Source of the DNA: Rubrivirga sp.
GTDB taxonomy: Bacteria; Bacteroidota; Rhodothermia; Rhodothermales; Rubricoccaceae
DNA: 7,466 nt
Assembly (NCBI GenBank): GCA_012269805.1
Contig: JAAXJP010000046.1
Span: forward strand, 1 to 7,466
Reading direction: 5' to 3'
Positions 1 to 5,757 of this stretch are shown piece by piece (position 1 is the stretch's first letter; every line of letters starts with the position of its first letter). The notes below the pieces were generated by a model. That model saw nothing but the letters and a program-made list of their open reading frames with translations, was not told where the DNA came from and ran no database searches. Made by a program: the position numbers and the translations under genes.

Positions 1-3000
1 GGCGCGCCGACCGCGTCGAGGACGCCGACGGGCTCTTCGTGTTCTTCCGCGACCTCGACTCGGGCCGCGCGTGGAGCGCCGGCTGGCAGCCGCTCGGGGC
101 CGAGGCCGACGCCTACGAAGTCCATGTCGGGCCGGGCACCGTCGAGGTCGTGCGGGAGGACGGGGGCGTCGAGACGCGGCTGTGCCTCGCGGCGGCCGAC
201 GGCGCGCTCTTGGGGCACGTCACGCTACGGGCGCTGGACGGCCGGGCCCGGCGGATCGAGATGACGACGTTCGCCGAGATCGTCCTCCACGACCGCGGCG
301 CCGACGCCGCCCACCCGGCGTTCTCGAAACTGTTCGTGCAGACGGAGAAGGCGGAGGGCCGGCCGGCGCTCGTGGCCAAGCGTCGCCAGCGCTCGCCCGA
401 GGACCCGCACGTCTGGCTCGGCCACTGGCTCGACGGCGCCGCCGCCGACGTGTCGTGGGAGACCGACCGGTTCGAGTTCGTCGGGCGCGGGCGGAGCCGC
501 CGTGACCCCGTCGCGTTGGACGCCCCCGGCCGCCTCGGCGAGACGACGGGCGCGGTCCTCGACCCGGTCGTCGCGTTCCGCACGGTCGTGGACGTGCCCG
601 CGAAGGAAGCCGCGTCGCGCGCGTTCGGGCTGGCCGGCGGACGCTCGCGCGACGCCGTCCTCGACACGGTCACGGAGCTCTCCGACCTCGGCGTCGTCAC
701 CGACGCGATCCGCTCGGCCGCCGGCGCCGTCGAGCCCGCCCGCCGGAAGGCCGGGGCGGACGAGGCGACTGCCGAGGCGGCCCAGGCACTCGTCGGCCCG
801 CTCCTCTTCGGCGACCCCGGGCTCCGGGCCCCCGCCGACGTCATCGCGGCGGTCGAGCCCGGCGCCGACCCGGGCGCCCTCGGGCTCGGCGGGACCGGCC
901 GGCGCGTCGTGATCGAGGTCCACACGGAGGCGGGCGTCGAGGCCGCGCGCCGGCTGGCGGCGGCCCGCGCCGTGTGGGCCGGCCTCGGGCTCGACGTCGA
1001 GGTCCTCGCCCTCTGCGATGCCGACGTGCTCCCCGAGGTCGTCGGCATCGCGGGCGTCCGCCCCGTCGCCGCCGACGCGTGGAACGCGGCCGACCGCGCG
1101 CTCGCCGCGGCCCGCGCCCACGTCTGGGCCGACGACGCGTTTCCGGAGCCGTCCGAGGCGGCCCCAGGCCTCCCGGCCTCGGCGCCGAACCGCCAGGCCG
1201 ACGACGTCAGGCGGCCGGAGCTGACCGGGACGCTCGACCTCGACGCGTCCTCGCTCCGCGAGGGGAACGGGATCGGCGGGTTTTCCCAGAGCGGCTCGGA
1301 GTACGTCATGCACCTCCGTCCGGACGGTGACGGCCGGCTCGCGCTGCCGCCCCTGCCGTGGACGAACGTGATCGCGAACGAGGCCGGCGGGTACCTCGTC
1401 TCGGAGGTCGGGTCGGCGTCGTCGTGGAGCGCGAACAGCCGCGAGAACCGCGTCTCGCCGTGGTCCAACGACCCGGTCGAGGACCCGCACGCCGAGGCGC
1501 TCTACGTGCAGGACGCCGACGCCGGCACCCTCTGGTCGCCCACGGGCGGGCCGGTCGCGGCGGCGGCGCCGGTCGAGGTCCGCCACGGGTTCGGCTACTC
1601 GACGTGGCGGACGGTCGTGGAGGGCATCGAGCAGCACACGACGCAGTCGATCGCGCCCGACGCCTCGGCGCGACTGACGATCGTCCGGCTCACCAACACG
1701 ACGGGCGAGCCGCGGCGGCTGGCGGTGACGGCCAGCGCGCGCGTCGTGCTCGGCGCGCTCGCGCACGAGTCCGACCGGATGGTGGTGACGGAGCGCGACG
1801 GCGACACGGTGTTCGCCCGGAACGCCGTGCGCGGCGAGTTCTCCGAGCGCGTCGCCGTCGCCCGGCCGGTCGTGTCCGACGGCGCCGACGTGTCGCTGAC
1901 CGGCGACCGCGCCGCCTTCCTCGGCCGGTTCGGCTCCCCCGCGGAGCCCCGCGCGCTGGTGGAGGGCGGTCCGCTCGACGGCGCCGTCGGCGCCGGGCTC
2001 GACCCGCTCGTGGCGCACCGCGTCGCGTTCGACCTGGCGCCCGGTGAGACTCGAGAGGTCGCGTTCGTGCTCGGGGAGGCCGCCGACCGCGCCGCCGCCG
2101 AGGCCCTCGCGGCCCGGTTCGCCCGCCTCGACGCCGTCACCGAGGCGGTCGAGGCCACGCGCCAATTCTGGGCCGAGACGACGGGCGCGCTCCAGATCGA
2201 GACGCCCGAGCCGGCGCTCGACCTGATGGTCAACGGCTGGCTCCTCTACCAGAACCTCGCGTGCCGCCTCTGGGGGCGGACCGCCTTCTATCAGAGCGGC
2301 GGGGCCTACGGCTACCGCGACCAGCTCCAGGACACGTCCGCGCTCGTCTACGCGCGGCCCGACCTCACGCGCGCGCAGATTCTCCGCAACGCGGCCCACC
2401 AGTTCGAGGAGGGCGACGTGCTCCACTGGTGGCACCCGCCGCTCTCGAAGGGCATCCGCACCCGGTTCGCCGACGACCTTCTCTGGCTCCCGCTCCTCGC
2501 CTCGTCGTACGCCGCCACGACCGGCGACACGGGCGTGTTCGACGAGGACGTCCGCTTCCTCACGGCGCCGCTCCTCGAGGACGGCGAGGACGAGGTGTTC
2601 CTCCAGCCGGAGGACGCCGGAACGTCGGCGAGCGTCTACGAGCACGCGGCGCGGGCCATCGACCGGTCGCTGGCGGTCGGCGCGCACGGGCTCCCGCTGA
2701 TGGGCGTCGGCGACTGGAACGACGGGATGAACCGCGTGGGGCGCGAGGGGAAGGGCGAGAGCGTGTGGATGGGGTTCTTCCTCGCCGCCACGATCGACGC
2801 GTTCCTCCCCCACGTCGAGGCCCGGGGCGACCAGGCACGCGCCGAGCGCTACCGCGCGCACCGCGCGCACCTCCAAGAGGCGCTCAACGACGCCGGCTGG
2901 GACGGCGACTGGTACCGCCGCGCGTTCTACGACAACGGCGCCGTGATGGGCTCGAAAGAGAGCGACGAGTGCCAGATCGACGCGCTCGCGCAGGCGTGGG

Positions 3001-3683
3001 CCGTGCTCTCCGGCGTCGCTCCCGGCGACAGGGCGGCTCAGGCGCTCGACGCGATGGAGGAGCGGCTGGTGGACGAGGAGGCCGGCATCCTCCGCCTGCT
3101 GGACCCGCCGTTCGATACCACGCCGAACGACCCGGGCTACATCAAGGGCTACGTGCCGGGCGTCCGCGAGAACGGCGGGCAGTACACGCACGCGGCGCTG
3201 TGGGCCGTGCGGGCCCTCGCGCAGGCCGGCCGCTGCGAGCGCGCCGCGCCGCTTCTGGCGATGCTCTCGCCCGTCCGCCACGGCGACTCGCCGGAGGCCG
3301 TCGCGACCTACCAGACCGAGCCCTACGTCATCGCGGCCGACGTCTACGGCGTGGCCCCCCACGTCGGGCGCGGCGGGTGGACGTGGTACACCGGCTCGGC
3401 CGGGTGGATGCTCCGCGTTGCCGTCGAGTCGGTCCTCGGGTTCGGGCTCGACCGGGGCGAGGCGATCACCCTCGACCCCTGCGTCCCCGCCGAGTGGCCC
3501 GGCTTCACGCTCCGCTACCGCCTGCCCGACGGCTCGGGCACCGTCTACACGATCCGCGCCGAGCGGGGCGCCGAGGCGGGCCTGGTCGTCGACGGCGAGC
3601 CGACTCCGCCGGCCTCGGGCGGCTGGCGGGTGCCCCTCGTGCGCGACGGCGCCGAGCACGAGGTCGTCCTGACGTTGGCATGA
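1..3683 (+). CDS. NdvB/Cgs-type cyclic beta-glucan synthase family protein, C-terminal GH94 part (5' partial)
   Basis: The frame is open from the first full codon (nt 3), so the true start lies upstream; 1226 residues are present, numbered here from nt 3. Residues 1-200 are the end of a first GT36-type supersandwich (RD..G..WS at 16-25, ETDR at 153). Residues 205-400 are an Ala-rich linker and 405-720 a second, complete sandwich (GIGGFSQSG near 423, NSRENRVSPWSNDP at 478-491). Residues 735-1150 are the alpha-barrel catalytic domain, followed by a C-terminal beta cap. Catalytic signatures are intact: GYRDQLQD (R772), HWWHPP (808-813), GDWNDGMN (D907, the WND Asp that is the general acid in characterised GH94 enzymes), ENGGQYTH (H1063) and YTGSAGW (T1130-G1131); R772, H1063, T1130 and G1131 match phosphate-binding positions. 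GH94 enzymes phosphorolyse beta-glucosides; in Cgs/NdvB this region trims glucan chains to set ring size, while an N-terminal GT84 membrane part builds the beta-1,2 chain. That part is not visible, so a stand-alone 1,2-beta-oligoglucan phosphorylase-like protein remains possible, though the tandem-sandwich layout favours NdvB. Confidence 0.93.
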   Translation, partial: RADRVEDADGLFVFFRDLDSGRAWSAGWQPLGAEADAYEVHVGPGTVEVVREDGGVETRLCLAAADGALLGHVTLRALDGRARRIEMTTFAEIVLHDRGADAAHPAFSKLFVQTEKAEGRPALVAKRRQRSPEDPHVWLGHWLDGAAADVSWETDRFEFVGRGRSRRDPVALDAPGRLGETTGAVLDPVVAFRTVVDVPAKEAASRAFGLAGGRSRDAVLDTVTELSDLGVVTDAIRSAAGAVEPARRKAGADEATAEAAQALVGPLLFGDPGLRAPADVIAAVEPGADPGALGLGGTGRRVVIEVHTEAGVEAARRLAAARAVWAGLGLDVEVLALCDADVLPEVVGIAGVRPVAADAWNAADRALAAARAHVWADDAFPEPSEAAPGLPASAPNRQADDVRRPELTGTLDLDASSLREGNGIGGFSQSGSEYVMHLRPDGDGRLALPPLPWTNVIANEAGGYLVSEVGSASSWSANSRENRVSPWSNDPVEDPHAEALYVQDADAGTLWSPTGGPVAAAAPVEVRHGFGYSTWRTVVEGIEQHTTQSIAPDASARLTIVRLTNTTGEPRRLAVTASARVVLGALAHESDRMVVTERDGDTVFARNAVRGEFSERVAVARPVVSDGADVSLTGDRAAFLGRFGSPAEPRALVEGGPLDGAVGAGLDPLVAHRVAFDLAPGETREVAFVLGEAADRAAAEALAARFARLDAVTEAVEATRQFWAETTGALQIETPEPALDLMVNGWLLYQNLACRLWGRTAFYQSGGAYGYRDQLQDTSALVYARPDLTRAQILRNAAHQFEEGDVLHWWHPPLSKGIRTRFADDLLWLPLLASSYAATTGDTGVFDEDVRFLTAPLLEDGEDEVFLQPEDAGTSASVYEHAARAIDRSLAVGAHGLPLMGVGDWNDGMNRVGREGKGESVWMGFFLAATIDAFLPHVEARGDQARAERYRAHRAHLQEALNDAGWDGDWYRRAFYDNGAVMGSKESDECQIDALAQAWAVLSGVAPGDRAAQALDAMEERLVDEEAGILRLLDPPFDTTPNDPGYIKGYVPGVRENGGQYTHAALWAVRALAQAGRCERAAPLLAMLSPVRHGDSPEAVATYQTEPYVIAADVYGVAPHVGRGGWTWYTGSAGWMLRVAVESVLGFGLDRGEAITLDPCVPAEWPGFTLRYRLPDGSGTVYTIRAERGAEAGLVVDGEPTPPASGGWRVPLVRDGAEHEVVLTLA

Positions 3684-4483
3684 GGACGCTCTGTCTCCTG
3701 GTGACCTTAGGGCTCGGGGCGTGCGCCGGTCCATCCCCGGCGCCCCCCGCCCCGCTCGACGTCGTCACGCTCAACCTGTGGCACGATCGGGACGACTGGC
3801 CCGCCCGGCTCGACGTGATCGCGGACACGCTCGGCGCGCTCCGGCCGGACGTGATCGTGCTGCAGGAGGTGCTCCAAGACTCCGCGAAGGGATTGGCGAA
3901 CCAGGCCGAGACGCTCGGCGCCCGTCTCGGCTACGCCGTCGTGTTCGCCGCCGTCGACGGCCCGGAGCGGCCAAAGCGCTACGGCAACGCGATCCTCAGC
4001 CGGCACCCGGTCCTCGACACGAGCTGGGTCAAGCTCCGTCCGCTCACTGACTACCGCGTCGCCGCCCACGCCCGCCTCGACGTCGACGGCCGCCCGCTCG
4101 ACGTCGTCGTGACGCACCTCCACCACACGGTCGAGGGCGACTCGATCCGCGCCGTCCAGATCGACGATCTCCTCGCCTTTCTCGACCGGGTCGCGGAGGC
4201 GCCCGTGGTCGTCGCCGGTGCCTTCAACGCGCCGGTCGACGCGCCGTCGCTCGCTCCGCTGGCCGCCCGTGCCGCGAGCGCGTTCGACGCGGTCCACCCG
4301 GACGCCGTGGTGTCGACGCTCGTCGAGGCGGCCGGCCACACGCCGCGCCGGATCGACCACGTGTTCGCCGGGCCGGGCCTCCGGCCGGTCGGCGCGCGGA
4401 TCGTGCTCGGGGAGCCCGTCGCCGGCGTCCAGCCCTCGGACCACCGGGGCATCTGGGCGCGGTTCGTCCGGACGGCCGAGTAG
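3680..4483 (+). CDS. Endonuclease/exonuclease/phosphatase (EEP) superfamily lipoprotein with altered active site
   Basis: This 267-residue protein starts at an ATG that overlaps the preceding TGA (ATGA). The start is supported by the short N-terminal signal with lipobox LGAC, lipidated Cys15, then a Pro/Ala-rich tether (16-25). The rest is one EEP (DNase I-like) fold: TLNLW (N32), LQEV (E63, metal ligand), GNAILSRHP (102-110), VTHLHH (H146), RIDHVF (D226) and SDH (D254-H255). Members cleave phosphodiester or phosphomonoester bonds in DNA, phosphoinositides, sphingomyelin or other substrates, so the substrate cannot be read from sequence. The position that is normally Asp in GDFN is Ala (GAFN, A181, codon GCC at 4220-4222); this Asp is essential or nearly so in characterised relatives, so activity may be weak or absent. 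No acidic residues follow the Cys, so the Bacteroidota surface-export signal is not evident and a periplasm-facing anchor is inferred. The ATGA overlap implies translational coupling to the glucan gene. One TTA codon (3707-3709) lies in the signal peptide. No Shine-Dalgarno is visible. Confidence 0.9.
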   Translation: MRTLCLLVTLGLGACAGPSPAPPAPLDVVTLNLWHDRDDWPARLDVIADTLGALRPDVIVLQEVLQDSAKGLANQAETLGARLGYAVVFAAVDGPERPKRYGNAILSRHPVLDTSWVKLRPLTDYRVAAHARLDVDGRPLDVVVTHLHHTVEGDSIRAVQIDDLLAFLDRVAEAPVVVAGAFNAPVDAPSLAPLAARAASAFDAVHPDAVVSTLVEAAGHTPRRIDHVFAGPGLRPVGARIVLGEPVAGVQPSDHRGIWARFVRTAE

Positions 4484-4485
4484 GT

Positions 4486-4516
4486 CCGCCTCGGTACCTT
4501 CGGGGTATGGAGGCGG
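4486..4516. repeat. 7-bp inverted repeat around the regulator start codon
   Basis: CCGCCTC (4486-4492) and GAGGCGG (4510-4516) are perfect inverted copies separated by 17 bases that contain the TACCTTCG box and the ATG of the AraC-type gene. It could be an operator for self-regulation or an mRNA hairpin in read-through transcripts from the EEP gene. Seven-base GC-rich inverted repeats also arise by chance in such DNA, so only the arms are certain, not a role. Confidence 0.3.
4495..4502 (+). promoter_or_regulatory. Candidate Bacteroidota-type -7 promoter box for the AraC-type gene
   Basis: TACCTTCG matches five of the six fixed positions of the Bacteroidota -7 consensus TAnnTTTG. It stands in the 23-bp gap after the EEP stop and ends four bases before the ATG at 4507. 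Transcription would then begin at or next to the start codon, giving a leaderless message, which fits the lack of a Shine-Dalgarno. No TTG -33 element is visible at the usual 17-23-base distance, which weakens the call. Confidence 0.45.
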
Positions 4517-5637
4517 TCTTCCTCATCGGCGCGGCGCAGGGGGTGTTCCTCGCGGCGGTCCTCGCGAGCCGGGGCTCGCTGCCCAACCGGCTGCTCGCCG
4601 CGCTCGTGCTGGCGTTCTCGGTCGACCTCGCGATGGCGGTCTACCATGCGTCCGAGGCCAGCGCCCGCCACCCGGCGCTCATCGGGCTCGACCTTCCGCT
4701 CGCGTTCGCCTACGGCCCGCTCCTGTACCTCTACGTCCGGACGTTCGCCGACCCTGCGGCCCGGCTCCGCCCATCGGATGCGTGGCACGCGGTCCCGTTC
4801 GTCACGGCGGCGCTGTTCTTCGTCCCGCTCTTCATGCGGACCGGCCCCGAAAAGCTGGCGGTCCTCGCGGATCCCGGCCTCGCGGTCCAGACGCGGGCGC
4901 TGGTCGTGATCAACCCGCTGAAGATGCTCCACGGCGCGGTCTACCTCGCGCTCGTCGTCGCGGTCCTCCGGCGGACGACGCGGCAGGCGGAGGGCGCCGT
5001 GCGGGCTGAGCGGGTCCGGCTCCGGTGGCTCCAGATCCTGACGGCCGGCGTCGTGGCGATGCTCGGCGTCTCGGTCGTGCTCTACGCGCTCGGCGGGCGC
5101 GGGGCGGCGGTCGGCATGGACCCGGACGCGCCGTTCGACGACCTCACGCTCCTCGCCGTGACGGTCTTCGTCTACGCCATCGGCTACTTCGGGCTGCGGC
5201 GGCCGGAGATCACGACGGCGACGCCGGCGCCGATCCCAGAGGAGCCCGCGGCCGAGCCGTACGCGCGGTCCGGCATGACGGCGGAGGAGGCCGGGCGGTA
5301 CCGGGACCGCCTCGTGGCGCTCATGGAGACCGAGCACCTCTATCGCCGCGGCGACCTCACGCTCCCCGACCTCGCCGGCGCCCTCGGCGTCACGCCGCAC
5401 AACCTGACCGAGGTGCTCAGCACCCAGCTCGGGCAGACGTTCTACGAGGTCGTCAACGGGTACCGCGTCCGCGAGGTGCAGGCGCGGCTGGCCGACCCGG
5501 CCTTCGCCGACTGGACGGTCCTGGCGATCGGGATGGAGGCCGGGTTCAACGCCAAGTCGTCGTTCAACGCGGCGTTCAAGCGGCACGCGGGGATGACGCC
5601 GTCCGAGTACCGCCGCCAGCGCGCCGAGGCGGTCTAG
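4507..5637 (+). CDS. Membrane-anchored AraC-family transcriptional regulator (7 TM + HTH)
   Basis: This 376-residue protein starts at ATG 4507, 23 bp after the EEP stop; the first hydrophobic helix begins at residue 2, which supports this start. Seven predicted membrane segments lie at about 2-20, 29-47, 61-79, 94-112, 138-156, 174-196 and 211-230. GPLLYLYVR (70-78) is typical of the membrane domain of Bacteroidota AraC regulators. An odd number of helices would place the N-terminus outside and the C-terminus in the cytoplasm. After a Pro/Glu/Ala linker (about 231-260) comes an AraC DNA-binding domain: first HTH around LTLPDLAGALGVTPHNLTEV (285-304), second HTH with the family signature WTVLAIGMEAGFNAKSSFN (336-354), ending in the usual GMTPSEYR (362-369). 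It probably senses a membrane or periplasmic signal and binds DNA while membrane-bound; ligand and targets are unknown. The downstream TonB receptor is a plausible target, and self-control is possible. A promoter-like box just before the ATG suggests expression independent of the upstream pair. Confidence 0.93.
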   Translation: MEAVFLIGAAQGVFLAAVLASRGSLPNRLLAALVLAFSVDLAMAVYHASEASARHPALIGLDLPLAFAYGPLLYLYVRTFADPAARLRPSDAWHAVPFVTAALFFVPLFMRTGPEKLAVLADPGLAVQTRALVVINPLKMLHGAVYLALVVAVLRRTTRQAEGAVRAERVRLRWLQILTAGVVAMLGVSVVLYALGGRGAAVGMDPDAPFDDLTLLAVTVFVYAIGYFGLRRPEITTATPAPIPEEPAAEPYARSGMTAEEAGRYRDRLVALMETEHLYRRGDLTLPDLAGALGVTPHNLTEVLSTQLGQTFYEVVNGYRVREVQARLADPAFADWTVLAIGMEAGFNAKSSFNAAFKRHAGMTPSEYRRQRAEAV

Positions 5638-5641
5638 GCCG

Positions 5642-5673
5642 CGTCCGGGCGTCCAGCCCCGCTGGACCGGACG
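5642..5673 (+). terminator. Strong hairpin just after the regulator stop, possible terminator
   Basis: A two-part stem begins four bases after the TAG: GTCCAGC (5651-5657) pairs with GCTGGAC (5661-5667) over a CCC loop, and outside it CGTCCG (5642-5647) pairs with CGGACG (5668-5673), with a three-base bulge (5648-5650) on the 5' side. That gives 13 base pairs. No T-tract follows, so it is not a canonical intrinsic terminator; it could instead stabilise the 3' end of the message. Its position, not its tail, supports the call. Confidence 0.4.
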
Positions 5674-5718
5674 TGCGGACGGGTCCCGGCGGGCGGGCGT
5701 GGTCGAACGCGGGGGCGT

Positions 5719-5757
5719 CGGGCGGCGAGCCTCGGGCTCCACCTCGCCCCCCGCCCG
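5719..5757 (+). promoter_or_regulatory. Possible hairpin covering the start of the TonB receptor gene
   Basis: GGCGAG (5724-5729) pairs with CTCGCC (5743-5748) across a 13-base loop, and CGGGC (5719-5723) can pair with GCCCG (5753-5757) after a four-base bulge, reaching the G of the GTG start. The structure could limit translation. The spacer (5638-5756) has no Shine-Dalgarno and no TAnnTTTG-like box that I can see. In DNA this GC-rich such pairing is easily accidental. Confidence 0.2.

Noticed and set aside
39..41. GTG as start of the first gene
   Set aside because: The upstream codons from nt 3 stay open, and the RD..G..WS motif begins directly after this GTG, inside a sandwich domain whose N-terminal part is missing; it is an internal Val codon.
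2261..3679. In-frame upstream extension of the EEP gene
   Set aside because: The frame is open but overlaps the GH94 gene and yields Arg/Pro-rich sequence without domains; the lipobox signal places the start at 3680.
225..3734. Antisense open frame of 1169 codons
   Set aside because: It mirrors the GH94 gene. Long antisense frames are expected when third positions are almost all G/C; the product is Arg/Val/Asp-rich with no recognisable domain.
5673..5675. Alternative GTG start for the TonB receptor
   Set aside because: It would add a Gly/Pro/Arg-rich stretch before the signal peptide, which begins cleanly at 5757.
4051..5742. Antisense open frame of 563 codons
   Set aside because: It spans parts of the EEP and AraC-type genes in the opposite strand; both forward genes have clear family motifs, and the reverse product has none.
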